From NCBI RefSeq assembly GCF_018881965.1, contig NZ_JACVPI010000001.1:1184018-1248017 (forward strand): DNA of 64,000 nucleotides, in the 5' to 3' direction. The first letter of the stretch is position 1. Each line of letters begins with the position of its first letter. Positions 47,672 through 56,341 of the stretch are shown piece by piece. The notes beneath the pieces are model-generated. The model was not told the origin of the DNA and did not search any database. It saw only the letters and a list, made by a program, of their open reading frames with translations. The stretch comes from Polynucleobacter sp. JS-Polo-80-F4 (GTDB lineage: Bacteria > Pseudomonadota > Gammaproteobacteria > Burkholderiales > Burkholderiaceae). A program made the translations under genes and the position numbers.

Positions 47672-48232
47672 TTAGTTAGCGCGGCTACGGTATTCACCGG
47701 TGCGAGTATCGATCTCGATCTTGTCACCAGTATTGCAGAACAAAGGAACTTGCAATTCATAGCCAGTGGCCAATTTTGCGTTCTTCAATACCTTGCCTGA
47801 GCTGGTATCACCCTTAACTGCTGGCTCTGTGTAAATAATTTCACGAACCAGTGAGTTAGGCATTGCAACAGAAAGGGCTTTACCTTCGTAGAACACCACT
47901 TCGCATGGCATGCTTTCTTCGAGGTAGTTCAATGCATCACCCATGAACTCAGCTTCAACTTCGTACTGGTTGTATTCAGTATCCATAAACACATACATTG
48001 GATCTGCGAAGTAAGAGTAAGTACATTCTTTCTTATCGAGAATCACAACATCAAACTTGTCATCTGCTTTGTAAACGCCTTCGTTAGGCGCGCCAGTTAA
48101 CAAATTCTTAAATTTCATTTTCACAACAGAGGAGTTGCGGCCAGAGCGGCTATATTCTGCCTTTAAAACGACTTGGGCATCAGTACCAATCATGACTACG
48201 TTACCAACGCGGAGTTCTTGTGCTGTTTTCAT
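47672..48232 (-). CDS. efp: Elongation factor P, EarP-modified type
   Basis: The 186-residue protein has the three-domain EF-P layout. The tip residue is Arg32 in [12 protein letters not shown] rather than the lysine modified by EpmA. Arg32 is the residue rhamnosylated by EarP, whose gene lies directly upstream. EF-P relieves ribosome stalling at polyproline; this genome has many proline-rich proteins (for example RNase E tail). CAGGAATAGCAAG precedes the ATG. The gap to earP is 87 bases and may hold a separate promoter, as EF-P is abundant. Confidence 0.97.
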   Translation of the reverse strand: MKTAQELRVGNVVMIGTDAQVVLKAEYSRSGRNSSVVKMKFKNLLTGAPNEGVYKADDKFDVVILDKKECTYSYFADPMYVFMDTEYNQYEVEAEFMGDALNYLEESMPCEVVFYEGKALSVAMPNSLVREIIYTEPAVKGDTSSGKVLKNAKLATGYELQVPLFCNTGDKIEIDTRTGEYRSRAN

Positions 48233-48319
48233 CTTGCTATTCCTGGGGGCAGAGCTATTTTTCTGCGGTTTTTATCAAAAACAAGATTGTAACCGCCCGC
48301 AAGCCTTTATTGCTTGGGA

Positions 48320-49390
48320 TTAGGTGACAAAGCGGATTAAACGCGCTGGCAAGCCACCATCCGCTTGTTTTTCAAGTAAATGCTTACGCCAGGCCTTCGC
48401 ATGCGTATTCCAGCTGTTTAGGTCTTTAAACCATTCGCTGGGCATCGCCCAGGTCATGGCGGCAATCGTAGCTAGCCTTAATTCTTGGCTGGCTTGCTCT
48501 AGATATAGATCTAGAAAGGCGGCTAATTTCACTTCATGGGCGCGATCCTCTTGCGGATAGATATGCCAAATAAATGGCTTACCAGCGAGCTGCGCTCGCA
48601 CAAAAGAGTCTTCACCGCGCACAATATTGAAGTCGCATTGTGAAAGCACCCAATCGTATTCATCCTGAGACACGAATGGCATGGAAAGTAATTGCAGATT
48701 TTTCGGCAGTACGATGGGTTGCTCGCCGTAAAGATTTAATTGTTCGGCGTGACCGTGTGCCAGCAGGACATCAATATCTTCGCCAAGGCGCCCTAAGTCA
48801 GCTAGCCATTTTTTGAGTGGTGCTCCTGGGTAACAGAAAACACTGATCCGCTGAGCGCCTGGTCGTAAGAGAGACCAGGTAGTTTTGAGATCTTTGGGGA
48901 TTTGCTTTTTAACGAGCTGGCCTTCTACTGGTATGGGGTCGAGCAATAGCCCACCCACTTCATCCTGAAAGCCGGGAAAGAAGAAATACTTCGGAATGCC
49001 GTGTGACTGAGGTGACGCCTTGCCATGAAAATCCATCACCCAGGGCTCTGCGCTTAGGTATTCCAAGTTCATGATGATGGGTTTAATAGGGGCAATAAAT
49101 AGGCCTGCAAGATAGCGTTCTGGTAAGTCGCAGCCAAATGCTTCAACCACTACGTCAGGCATTTGTACTGGATGGCGGGCGTTAGCATGGCTAGCCTCCC
49201 ATGGTTGTAGATCAATTTTTTGCTTAATCGATAGATCCACTCCTGATGCGAGTAAATTAAGGGTTGGCAGATCATCGCAAAAAATACGGACCTCTTGCCC
49301 ATGAATGCTTGATAAGCTTCGGGCTAGACGCCAGCAAACACCAGCATCACCATAGTTATCGACGATTTGACAGAAAATATCCCAACGCAT
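48320..49390 (-). CDS. earP: EF-P arginine rhamnosyltransferase EarP
   Basis: The 356-residue protein matches EarP (formerly DUF2331), a GT-B-fold inverting glycosyltransferase that adds rhamnose from dTDP-L-rhamnose to Arg32 of EF-P. Typical are the N-terminal [22 protein letters not shown] (with the catalytic aspartates), the sugar-nucleotide site region [32 protein letters not shown] near residue 260. Its start codon ATG overlaps that of the divergent uvrC gene in the bases CATG at 49388-49391. Its target efp follows 87 bases downstream. Confidence 0.95.
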   Translation of the reverse strand: MRWDIFCQIVDNYGDAGVCWRLARSLSSIHGQEVRIFCDDLPTLNLLASGVDLSIKQKIDLQPWEASHANARHPVQMPDVVVEAFGCDLPERYLAGLFIAPIKPIIMNLEYLSAEPWVMDFHGKASPQSHGIPKYFFFPGFQDEVGGLLLDPIPVEGQLVKKQIPKDLKTTWSLLRPGAQRISVFCYPGAPLKKWLADLGRLGEDIDVLLAHGHAEQLNLYGEQPIVLPKNLQLLSMPFVSQDEYDWVLSQCDFNIVRGEDSFVRAQLAGKPFIWHIYPQEDRAHEVKLAAFLDLYLEQASQELRLATIAAMTWAMPSEWFKDLNSWNTHAKAWRKHLLEKQADGGLPARLIRFVT

Positions 49391-51299
49391 GAGTAATTCG
49401 CTTTTCGAAACCCTTCAGCAGGATGTTAAACGGCTACCCGGATTGCCGGGGGTGTATCGCTTTTTTGATGAAGCGGGACATATTCTGTATGTAGGCAAAG
49501 CTCGTAACCTTAAAAAGCGTGTTTCTAGTTATTTCCAGCGCACCCAGTTATCACCGCGTATCGAGCTGATGGTGGGCAAAATTGCTCGCTATGAGACAAC
49601 GGTAACACGGACTGAAACTGAAGCCCTCATTCTAGAGAACAATCTCATTAAAGAGTTGGCGCCACCGTTCAATATTCTGTTTCGTGATGACAAGTCTTAT
49701 CCCTATGTGATGTTAACAGGGCATCAGTTTCCCAGGTTATCCTCATATCGAGGAAAAGTAGATAAGCGCAATCACTACTTTGGGCCATTTCCGAATAGCT
49801 GGGCAGTTCGTAACTCAGTGCAGATCTTGCAGAAGGTGTTTCGTCTGAGGACATGTGAGGATTCTGTATTCAAGAATCGTAGTCGGCCCTGCCTTTTGCA
49901 TCAGATTCATCGTTGTAGCGCCCCTTGTGTCGGCCGCTTGAGTGTTGAACAGTATGGGCAAGACGTCGCTCAAGCTACTCGATTTTTAAAAGGTGATCAC
50001 AGCCAAGTGTTATCCGAGCTTGAAAGAGAAATGCATAAGCATAGTGAGGCGATGGAATTTGAGATGGCAGCGGTATTACGTGATCGGATCGCAGACCTAT
50101 CTAGCGTCTTGCAACAGCAGTCCATGGATACCGTTGCTGAAGGTGAGGGTGACGTGGATGTTATCGCTGTAGAGCAAATGGAGGGTATGGTTTGCGTTAA
50201 TTTGGCGATGATACGTGGTGGGCGTCACTTAGGTGATAGAGCTTATTTCCCCAAAGGATTACGCTCTACCTCCGGTGAGCTGCCTTCCCCAGCAGAAATA
50301 CTAGAAGCCTTTATCACTCAGCATTATTTGGAAGAGCATGCGGATGAGACTGCTGCCAACTTAATACCGCCAGTATTGGTTTTAAATCACGCCTTGCAGT
50401 CAGCAAGCGATGATCTTACCCAGTTGAATGAATCGCCACCCGAAGATTTGCATGAATTACTCAACGCACAAGCTGGAAGGAAAATTACTTTCTTACATCA
50501 GCCTCAAGGGCAAAGACGTCATTGGCTTGCAATGGCAGAAGGTAATGCGAAGATTGCTTTGACAAAGCGCCTAGTAGAGACGGGTGGGCAGTTAGCAAGA
50601 GCGCGTGCATTAGCTGATTTGTTGAGTCTTGAATTAGAAAGTCTTGAGCAGTTACGTATTGAGTGTTTTGATATTAGCCATACTTCTGGCGAAGCAACTC
50701 AAGCGTCTTGCGTGGTCTACACCAAAAATGCGATGCAATCGAGTGAGTATCGACGTTTCAATATTAATGACATTACGCCCGGTGATGATTACGCAGCAAT
50801 GCGTCAAGTCTTGCAGAGACGTTATGCTAATTTTCAAGAGCTACCAATAGAAAAAATTCCTCAAGTGATTTTGATTGATGGTGGTAAAGGCCAGGTAGAG
50901 ATGGCTCGTCAGGTCTTATCTGAATTTGGCATGGACATTGGTTTGATTGTGGGTGTGGCTAAGGGCGAAGGCCGCAAGGTTGGGTTGGAGACGCTCATTT
51001 TTGCGGATGGACGCGAACCGTTGGAATTGGGTATTGATAGTGCAGCCTTGCTATTGGTAGCCCAGATAAGAGATGAAGCGCATCGCTTTGCTATTACAGG
51101 CATGCGAGCTAAGCGCGCTAAGGCGAGGACGATTTCTCGTTTAGAGGAGATCGAGGGCATTGGCGCTAAACGTCGTCAAAAGTTACTCGCTCGTTTTGGT
51201 GGTCTAAAAGGGGTTGCTAATGCCAGCATTGAGGAGATTGCCAGCGTCGAAGGTGTCTCTTTAACGCTCGCAGAGCAGATCTATCGCCAGCTTCACTAG
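49389..51299 (+). CDS. uvrC: Excinuclease ABC subunit C
   Basis: The 636-residue protein has a GIY-YIG nuclease domain ([31 protein letters not shown]), a central UVR helix pair (near [24 protein letters not shown]), an RNase H-like second nuclease domain ([21 protein letters not shown] and [11 protein letters not shown]) and C-terminal helix-hairpin-helix repeats. It makes both cuts in nucleotide excision repair. The start is an ATG at 49389 that overlaps the earP start on the other strand; no Shine-Dalgarno sequence is apparent. pgsA follows at 33 bases. Confidence 0.96.
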   Translation: MSNSLFETLQQDVKRLPGLPGVYRFFDEAGHILYVGKARNLKKRVSSYFQRTQLSPRIELMVGKIARYETTVTRTETEALILENNLIKELAPPFNILFRDDKSYPYVMLTGHQFPRLSSYRGKVDKRNHYFGPFPNSWAVRNSVQILQKVFRLRTCEDSVFKNRSRPCLLHQIHRCSAPCVGRLSVEQYGQDVAQATRFLKGDHSQVLSELEREMHKHSEAMEFEMAAVLRDRIADLSSVLQQQSMDTVAEGEGDVDVIAVEQMEGMVCVNLAMIRGGRHLGDRAYFPKGLRSTSGELPSPAEILEAFITQHYLEEHADETAANLIPPVLVLNHALQSASDDLTQLNESPPEDLHELLNAQAGRKITFLHQPQGQRRHWLAMAEGNAKIALTKRLVETGGQLARARALADLLSLELESLEQLRIECFDISHTSGEATQASCVVYTKNAMQSSEYRRFNINDITPGDDYAAMRQVLQRRYANFQELPIEKIPQVILIDGGKGQVEMARQVLSEFGMDIGLIVGVAKGEGRKVGLETLIFADGREPLELGIDSAALLLVAQIRDEAHRFAITGMRAKRAKARTISRLEEIEGIGAKRRQKLLARFGGLKGVANASIEEIASVEGVSLTLAEQIYRQLH

Positions 51300-51332
51300 G
51301 CGTATTAACCGTTCTTGGTTTATGCTTATCCA

Positions 51333-51908
51333 ATGCCATTTAATCTTCCCATCGCCTTAACCTGGTTGCGTGTTGCAGCGATTCCACTCTTAGTGGCGGT
51401 GTTTTATCTTCCGAATTCTTGGCTTACCCCGTTTGAGAAGAATCTGATTGCGGCAATCATTTTTATTTCTGCAGCGATTACCGATTGGTTGGATGGCTTC
51501 TTAGCACGTCGTTTAAAACAAGAATCCGCATTTGGTCAGTTTTTAGACCCTGTCGCAGACAAACTCATTGTTGCTGCTGCTTTATTGGTGCTCTTAAACA
51601 TGGATCGCGTTCAGGTTTGGGTGGCACTCATCATTATTGGTCGGGAAATTACGATCTCCGCTCTACGCGAATGGATGGCCTTGTTAGGCGCTGGAAAAAG
51701 TGTGGCAGTGCACATGGTTGGCAAACTCAAAACGACTGCTCAGTTAGTAGCTATTCCGTTTTTGTTGCTGAATGACACCTTATTTGGCTGGCTAAATTGC
51801 GCGCAAGTGGGTACCTGGTTAATTTGGATTGCCTCATTTTTAACGCTTTGGTCGATGTTCTATTACATGAAAAAGGCTTTGCCTCAGCTCGCTGGAAAAA
51901 TCGACTAA
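51333..51908 (+). CDS. pgsA: CDP-diacylglycerol--glycerol-3-phosphate 3-phosphatidyltransferase
   Basis: The protein (191 residues from ATG 51333, MPFNLPIALTWLR) is an inner-membrane CDP-alcohol phosphatidyltransferase with the motif DWLDGFLARRLKQESAFGQFLDPVADK, which contains all metal-binding aspartates. It makes phosphatidylglycerol phosphate. An upstream start at 51315 would add MVYAYP and is less likely. It sits behind uvrC, an arrangement found in most proteobacteria. Its end is 116 bases before tRNA-Gly. Confidence 0.95.
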   Translation: MPFNLPIALTWLRVAAIPLLVAVFYLPNSWLTPFEKNLIAAIIFISAAITDWLDGFLARRLKQESAFGQFLDPVADKLIVAAALLVLLNMDRVQVWVALIIIGREITISALREWMALLGAGKSVAVHMVGKLKTTAQLVAIPFLLLNDTLFGWLNCAQVGTWLIWIASFLTLWSMFYYMKKALPQLAGKID

Positions 51909-51956
51909 GTGTCATAAAGCCCAGCCAGATAAGACTTTTAGGGTTTTTCAATTCCC

Positions 51957-51984
51957 TTGCATCTAAGGTTTTACAAGGAATAAT
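51957..51984 (+). promoter_or_regulatory. Possible tRNA-Gly promoter
   Basis: TTGCAT (51957-51962) and AATAAT (51979-51984) are spaced by 16 bases, about 40 bases ahead of the tRNA. Plausible but not strong. Confidence 0.3.
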
Positions 51985-52024
51985 GCTTTCTTGGCGATTG
52001 TTTGTTAAACTACTGCCCTGTTAT

Positions 52025-52100
52025 GCGGGAATAGCTCAGCTGGTAGAGCGATACCTTGCCAAGGTATAGGTCGGGAGTTCGAACCTCCTTTCCCGCTCCA
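52025..52100 (+). tRNA. glyT: tRNA-Gly (GCC)
   Basis: The 76 bases fold as a cloverleaf: acceptor GCGGGAA with TTCCCGC, D arm AGCTCAGCTGGTAGAGC, anticodon loop TTGCCAA with anticodon GCC, T arm GTTCGAAC, and an encoded CCA end. It precedes tRNA-Cys in the usual glyT-cysT order. Confidence 0.97.
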
Positions 52101-52106
52101 AGTTCG

Positions 52107-52136
52107 ATGGGAAGCCCTCAAAAGCTTCCCATTTTT
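52107..52136 (+). terminator. Hairpin with T tract after tRNA-Gly
   Basis: A 9-bp stem (52107-52115 with 52124-52132) and 8-base loop are followed by TTTTG. It lies between the two tRNA genes and could be an intrinsic terminator or part of their processing. Confidence 0.65.
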
Positions 52137-52149
52137 GATTCAAGAGTAT

Positions 52150-52223
52150 GGCGCGTTGGCCGAGTGGTTAGGCAGGAGCCTGCAAAGCTTCGTACGGGGG
52201 TTCGATTCCCTCACGCGCCTCCA
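52150..52223 (+). tRNA. cysT: tRNA-Cys (GCA)
   Basis: The 74 bases fold as a cloverleaf: acceptor GGCGCGT with ACGCGCC, D arm GCCGAGTGGTTAGGC, anticodon loop CTGCAAA with anticodon GCA, T arm GGGGGTTCGATTCCC, and encoded CCA. The discriminator base before CCA is T (U73), the identity element for cysteine tRNA. Confidence 0.96.
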
Positions 52224-52316
52224 GTAATTTGTCTTGACGAATTGGGTGCTTCACCTAAAATACTTTTAACTATCATCAGTTAAAAGCGTCAACTACCTCA
52301 ATCAATTAAAGAACAC

Positions 52317-52778
52317 ATGATCACAATTCAAACTCTCAAAGTTAGCGCTCTTGCATTATTGATTGCGGTGCTCATCAGTGGGTGCGCTAGCTCAGGCGAT
52401 TCTCCTTCTGGATCACCTCAAGAGGTTCAGGAAGTCCAATCACAGTTATTGGGAGATATGTTGTTGCCACAAGGTGCGCGGTTGAATGGCACTGATTCAA
52501 TCATCATTGGTCGTGGGAATGAATGGGTTGGCAGAGCTGTTGTAAATGCATTGCAAGGCGCCACTGATGTTTACGCATTTTTCCAATCTGAATATCCAAA
52601 AAGTGGCTGGACAATAGTGACCGCAGTGAAAGCAAAAACCAGTATTTTGGTTTTTACAAAGGGTGATAGAACTGCAACGATTGAAATAGTCGATGGATCA
52701 CTCGGTGGGCCAAAGTCAGTCATCGTCATTACCTCATCACCGAAAAATGCGAATGTGATTGCCCCAGTTCGCAAGTAA
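52317..52778 (+). CDS. Putative lipoprotein of unknown function
   Basis: The 153-residue protein has a lipoprotein signal with lipobox LISGC, giving a mature N-terminus Cys-Ala-Ser-Ser. The mature region includes LLGDMLLPQGARLNGTDSIIIGRGNEWVGR and a C-terminal beta-rich part with the pattern of small periplasmic lipoproteins of betaproteobacteria. I do not recognise a characterised family. It has its own terminator at 52805-52830. The 93 bases ahead of it include an AT-rich inverted repeat (52263-52271 with 52278-52286) of unknown role. Confidence 0.72.
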   Translation: MITIQTLKVSALALLIAVLISGCASSGDSPSGSPQEVQEVQSQLLGDMLLPQGARLNGTDSIIIGRGNEWVGRAVVNALQGATDVYAFFQSEYPKSGWTIVTAVKAKTSILVFTKGDRTATIEIVDGSLGGPKSVIVITSSPKNANVIAPVRK

Positions 52779-52804
52779 TTCAGTTAAGCAACTGCAGTAA
52801 ATAA

Positions 52805-52830
52805 AAAAGGCCTCTAACAAGAGGCCTTTT
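52805..52830. terminator. Bidirectional terminator between lipoprotein gene and lexA
   Basis: A stem of about 11 bp (52805-52815 with 52820-52830), loop AACA, with A tract before and T tract after, lies between convergent genes and can terminate both. Confidence 0.88.
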
Positions 52831-52847
52831 GCTTTATGGGCTCTAAC

Positions 52848-53567
52848 TTATAGCCCTTCAGCCCTGATTAAGCCAACAGCCTGCCCTTCAACTGCAAAGT
52901 TGGGCTGACGATCATCTACCAAAATATTTTTGAAGTCTGGATTTTCTGCTTGCAATTCAATAACCATGCCGTTCGCAGTTTTCTTTTGCTGCCAGCGTTT
53001 TACGGTGACTTCATCATCCAGGCGAGCTACAACAATATCGCCATTGCGAACCTCAGTCGTTTTTCTAACAGCTAAATAATCGCCGTCCAAAATTCCAGCA
53101 TCACGCATGCTCATGCCTTTTACTTTCAGTAAGTAATCAGCACCTTTGCTAAATAAACTTGGATCAATCGGAACATGTTTTTCAATATGCTCTACTGCCA
53201 TGATTGGAGAGCCAGCGGCAACTCTTCCGATTAGTGGCAATGTCAGTTGTTGTAATGCGCCAGACGGTAAAGACAGCTGACGATATTTATTGCTGTTGTG
53301 CGATTGATTAAATCGTTGTGGAATACGAATGCCACGTGAAGTTCCTGGCGTTAATTCTATGTAACCTTTTTTCGCTAGCGCACGAAGATGCTCTTCAGCT
53401 GCGTTGGCAGAAGCAAAGCCTAACTGTGTAGCAATCTCAGCACGAGTGGGCGGGAGGCCGCTCTCATCGATGGCTTTAGTGATCAACTCCAAAATCTCAT
53501 TCTGGCGTGGAGTGAGCTTGGGGAGGGCAGTCAGCTCCTCCGGAAAATCGACTGTGTTTATGTCCAT
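52848..53567 (-). CDS. lexA: LexA repressor
   Basis: The 239-residue protein has an N-terminal winged helix ([29 protein letters not shown], recognition helix near [14 protein letters not shown]) and a C-terminal S24 self-cleavage domain with cut site Ala-Gly in [10 protein letters not shown], catalytic Ser in [10 protein letters not shown] and Lys in EVTVKRW. It represses SOS genes. An SOS box (53569-53584) lies directly ahead of the start, consistent with self-repression. The ATG at 53567 has no ribosome site in front; the predicted promoter starts transcription at or next to it. Confidence 0.96.
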   Translation of the reverse strand: MDINTVDFPEELTALPKLTPRQNEILELITKAIDESGLPPTRAEIATQLGFASANAAEEHLRALAKKGYIELTPGTSRGIRIPQRFNQSHNSNKYRQLSLPSGALQQLTLPLIGRVAAGSPIMAVEHIEKHVPIDPSLFSKGADYLLKVKGMSMRDAGILDGDYLAVRKTTEVRNGDIVVARLDDEVTVKRWQQKKTANGMVIELQAENPDFKNILVDDRQPNFAVEGQAVGLIRAEGL

Positions 53568-53568
53568 A

Positions 53569-53584
53569 CTGGGATTGTATACAG
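53569..53584 (-). promoter_or_regulatory. LexA (SOS) box of lexA
   Basis: On the minus strand the 16 bases CTGTATACAATCCCAG match the CTG-N10-CAG LexA operator. The box spans the predicted -10 element and ends 2 bases before the lexA start codon, so bound LexA would block RNA polymerase. Confidence 0.8.
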
Positions 53585-53602
53585 CAGTATTTGATAGATC
53601 AA
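53574..53602 (-). promoter_or_regulatory. Predicted lexA promoter, leaderless
   Basis: On the minus strand TTGATC (53597-53602 complement) is followed by 17 bases and TACAAT (53574-53579 complement). The seventh base after the -10 is the A of the lexA ATG at 53567, which would make the mRNA leaderless. Confidence 0.55.
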
Positions 53603-53626
53603 GCTATTTAAGGGGGATAATGGGGT

Positions 53627-54703
53627 ATGAGCTCACTACAAGACACTCCTGAAAATTCACCCCATATCCTGGTTTTGGGTATGGGTGGCACGATTGCTGG
53701 TTTAGCATCAAGCCCAGATGAGAATCCCATGAAGTATGAAGCTGGTCAGGTCGAAGTTGCCTCTTTGCTTGCCCATATTCAATCCGCTGTGCCAGAGGGA
53801 ATTAAGCTAGTGTCAAGGCAGGTTGCCAACATCAATAGTCGCAACCTCACAGAGCCCTTGCTGACGCTTTTGGGTGAAACAGTGAGAGAGGCTCTAGCAA
53901 ATACGTTGGTTAAAGGGGTAGTGGTCACTCACGGAACTGACACAATTGAAGAATCGGGGATCTTTTTGCAGCTGACTTGCGGAAAAAATGCCCAAAATTT
54001 AGGCAAAAGAGTCATCTTGACTGGCGCCATGTTGCCAGCAAACGCGCCTAAGGCAGATGGCCCCTCCAACTTGCTTGATGCCATTCGTTGGGCCTCCACT
54101 CCTATTGATAACTGCCCCGGTGGTATCTACTCCGTTATGGATGGCAGAGCTTGTTTAGCCATGGATCTAGCAAAACGCCATGGAAGTGCCCTGAATGCAC
54201 CCATTCAAGCATCTCCGAGTAGCTCAGCCGGGCTAATTAATCCATCCTGGCTCTCGGGCGTAAAGGCGGTTCATGCTCTTTGGGCTGAAGATCTGCCTAT
54301 TCCTAAAGAGGGTGAATGGCCTTGGGTAGAGATATTGACAAGCCATGCGGGCGCTCGCTCAGAGACGATTACCCATTGGTTGGGCTCCAAAGTAAAGGGC
54401 TTAGTCCTTGCGGGCTCTGGCATGGGAGGCTTTCATGATGCATGGAAAGATTCCTTGGTTGCCGCTGTAAAGCATGGCATTGCATTGGTAAGAACCACGC
54501 GAACTGGTGCAGGCGAAACACTGCCAGATTTGCCTGAAAAGGACATCTCTGGATGCTTGGCCTCAGGCAGTCTTACTGCCCCAAGGGCCAGAATTGCACT
54601 CCAATTGTCTTTGAATGCGGAAAAACAAGCTCAAGCTGCAGGTAAATCCCTGACTTGGCAGGATTTTTTTGCTAGAATAGCGGTCTTGCCTGTTATTCGG
54701 TAA
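53627..54703 (+). CDS. Type II-like L-asparaginase
   Basis: The 358-residue protein has both threonine motifs of the bacterial asparaginase family: VLGMGGTIAGLASSP near residue 18 and VVTHGTDTIEESGIFLQLT near residue 100, plus LTGAMLPANAPKADGPSNLLDAI. No signal peptide is visible, so it is cytoplasmic. It hydrolyses asparagine to aspartate and ammonia; glutaminase activity is possible. It diverges from lexA by 59 bases, so both promoters lie in a very short stretch. AGGGGG is about 11 bases ahead of ATG. Confidence 0.9.
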   Translation: MSSLQDTPENSPHILVLGMGGTIAGLASSPDENPMKYEAGQVEVASLLAHIQSAVPEGIKLVSRQVANINSRNLTEPLLTLLGETVREALANTLVKGVVVTHGTDTIEESGIFLQLTCGKNAQNLGKRVILTGAMLPANAPKADGPSNLLDAIRWASTPIDNCPGGIYSVMDGRACLAMDLAKRHGSALNAPIQASPSSSAGLINPSWLSGVKAVHALWAEDLPIPKEGEWPWVEILTSHAGARSETITHWLGSKVKGLVLAGSGMGGFHDAWKDSLVAAVKHGIALVRTTRTGAGETLPDLPEKDISGCLASGSLTAPRARIALQLSLNAEKQAQAAGKSLTWQDFFARIAVLPVIR

Positions 54704-54767
54704 GCGCTGAAAAGCGGCTGTAAAAGTGTTGTAAGCAGTACCTACAATTTGTTACTACCTTGTCACA

Positions 54768-54811
54768 CTGGCGCTGAGTTCACAACCATCAGAACTCAGC
54801 AAGACGCCCAG
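54768..54811 (+). promoter_or_regulatory. Leader hairpin ahead of rpsF, possible ribosomal-protein autoregulation site
   Basis: A perfect 9-bp stem (54773-54781 with 54792-54800) with a 10-base loop is extended after a bulge by outer pairs (54768-54772 with 54806-54811). Leaders of rpsF operons often bind the S6:S18 complex to control translation. The CCG bulge of that known motif is not obvious here, so this is only a candidate. Confidence 0.35.
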
Positions 54812-54837
54812 GTGACTTAATCCTTAAGGAGTGTTAG

Positions 54838-55212
54838 ATGCGTCATTATGAAATCGTCTTTATCGTCCATCCGGACCAAAGCGAGCAAGTGCCAGCGATG
54901 ATCGATCGTTACAAAGCTACATTAGCAGCTGCGGGCGGCAAAATTCATCGTATGGAAGACTGGGGTCGTCGTCAGATGGCTTACATGATCGACAAGCTTG
55001 CTAAAGCCCATTACGTTTGCATGAACATTGAGTGCGACCAGAAAACTCTGGAAGAGCTCGAGCATGCGTTCAAATTTAACGATGCTGTTTTGCGTCACCT
55101 CATTATCAAGACTAAGAAAGCTGAAACAGAGCCTTCTATCATGATGAAAGAAGTGCAACGTGAAGAAGCGCGTAAATCAGCTCAAGCCGACGCTCCTGTA
55201 GCGGCAGCCTAA
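54838..55212 (+). CDS. rpsF: 30S ribosomal protein S6
   Basis: The 124-residue protein begins [25 protein letters not shown] and has the S6 core with [16 protein letters not shown] and [17 protein letters not shown]. The Ala-rich tail is typical. TTAAGGAGTGTTAG gives a strong ribosome site. It heads the rpsF-priB-rpsR-rplI-dnaB operon. Confidence 0.97.
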   Translation: MRHYEIVFIVHPDQSEQVPAMIDRYKATLAAAGGKIHRMEDWGRRQMAYMIDKLAKAHYVCMNIECDQKTLEELEHAFKFNDAVLRHLIIKTKKAETEPSIMMKEVQREEARKSAQADAPVAAA

Positions 55213-55271
55213 GTTAGAAATTTGAAGAGGAATACACAGACTAGAAAACGTATCAGAGAAGCGGAGCGGCG

Positions 55272-55565
55272 TTGAATCATTTCACCCTAACTGCAATCTT
55301 GGTATCTAAAGACGCGATTCGATTTACACCAGCAGGAATACCGGTGATGCATTGCCAGCTAGAACATAGCGGCCAAGCAAACGAGGTAGGAGTGGCAAGG
55401 AAAATTCAGATGAACGTTGAAGCCATCACGATAGGTCCGGTACAAAAGGATTTAGAGCGAATGGATTTAGGTACTGAGGCAGTGTTTGAGGGATTCTTAG
55501 CACCCAAGACTCTACGTAATCAAAGACTTGTTTTCCATATTACCCATATTCAATTGAAAAATTAA
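55272..55565 (+). CDS. priB: Primosomal replication protein N (PriB)
   Basis: The 97-residue OB-fold protein reads [34 protein letters not shown] with [23 protein letters not shown] near the end, as in PriB. The start is a TTG at 55272 behind CGGAGCGG; no ATG or GTG fits. PriB binds single-stranded DNA in primosome restart and evolved by duplication of SSB. Its place between rpsF and rpsR is standard in beta- and gammaproteobacteria. Confidence 0.93.
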   Translation: MNHFTLTAILVSKDAIRFTPAGIPVMHCQLEHSGQANEVGVARKIQMNVEAITIGPVQKDLERMDLGTEAVFEGFLAPKTLRNQRLVFHITHIQLKN

Positions 55566-55578
55566 AGAGGAAATCATC

Positions 55579-55851
55579 ATGGCGTTTGGAAAGAAACCCG
55601 ATTTCAAAAAGAAACCAGCTCAGAACCCATTGTTCAAGCGTAAGCGTTATTGCCGTTTTACTGTTGCTGGCGTAGAACAGATTGATTACAAAGATGTAGA
55701 CACATTGAAGGACTTCATTGGCGAAAACGCCAAGATCACTCCTGCTCGTTTGACAGGCACAAAAGCTAAGTATCAGCGTCAATTAGACACTGCTATCAAG
55801 CGTGCTCGTTACTTGGCTTTATTGCCATTCTCCGATCAACATAAGAAATAA
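55579..55851 (+). CDS. rpsR: 30S ribosomal protein S18
   Basis: The 90-residue basic protein has [20 protein letters not shown] and [32 protein letters not shown], the S18 signature. It binds S6 in the platform of the 30S subunit. AAAGAGGAAATCATC precedes the ATG. Confidence 0.97.
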   Translation: MAFGKKPDFKKKPAQNPLFKRKRYCRFTVAGVEQIDYKDVDTLKDFIGENAKITPARLTGTKAKYQRQLDTAIKRARYLALLPFSDQHKK

Positions 55852-55864
55852 TTGGGAGCCCTCA

Positions 55865-56317
55865 ATGCAAATCATTCTTTTAGAAAAAGTAACTAACCTG
55901 GGCAACCTTGGCGACGTAGTTCGCGTTAAAGACGGTTTCGCTCGTAACTTTTTAATCCCACAACGCAAAGCGCGTCGTGCAACTGAGGCAGCAATTGCTG
56001 ACTTTGCAGTTCGCCGTGCTGAGTTGGAAAAATTGGCTGCTGAGAAATTGGCTGCCGCTGAAGCAGTTGGTATCAAGCTCAAAGACTTGGTTCTTGAAAT
56101 TGGTCAAAAAGCGGGCGTTGATGGTCGTTTGTTTGGTTCTGTAACCAACCATGACATCGCCGATGCTTTGAAAGCTAAAGGCTTCATCATTGAGAAGTCT
56201 TCAGTTCGCATGCCTACTGGCCCATTGAAAATGGTTGGTGATCATCCTGTAGCGGTTGCTGTTCATACCGACGTAGTTGCAGACATCACTATTCGTGTTG
56301 TTGGCGAGCAAGCTTAA
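55865..56317 (+). CDS. rplI: 50S ribosomal protein L9
   Basis: The 150-residue protein begins [32 protein letters not shown], the L9 signature, with the C-terminal domain ending near [16 protein letters not shown] at 55865 is chosen, behind TTGGGAGCCCTCA; a frame running back to 55802 overlaps rpsR. It is 13 bases after rpsR. Confidence 0.97.
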   Translation: MQIILLEKVTNLGNLGDVVRVKDGFARNFLIPQRKARRATEAAIADFAVRRAELEKLAAEKLAAAEAVGIKLKDLVLEIGQKAGVDGRLFGSVTNHDIADALKAKGFIIEKSSVRMPTGPLKMVGDHPVAVAVHTDVVADITIRVVGEQA

Positions 56318-56341
56318 GTTTTAGCACTGTAAATAAGCCAC

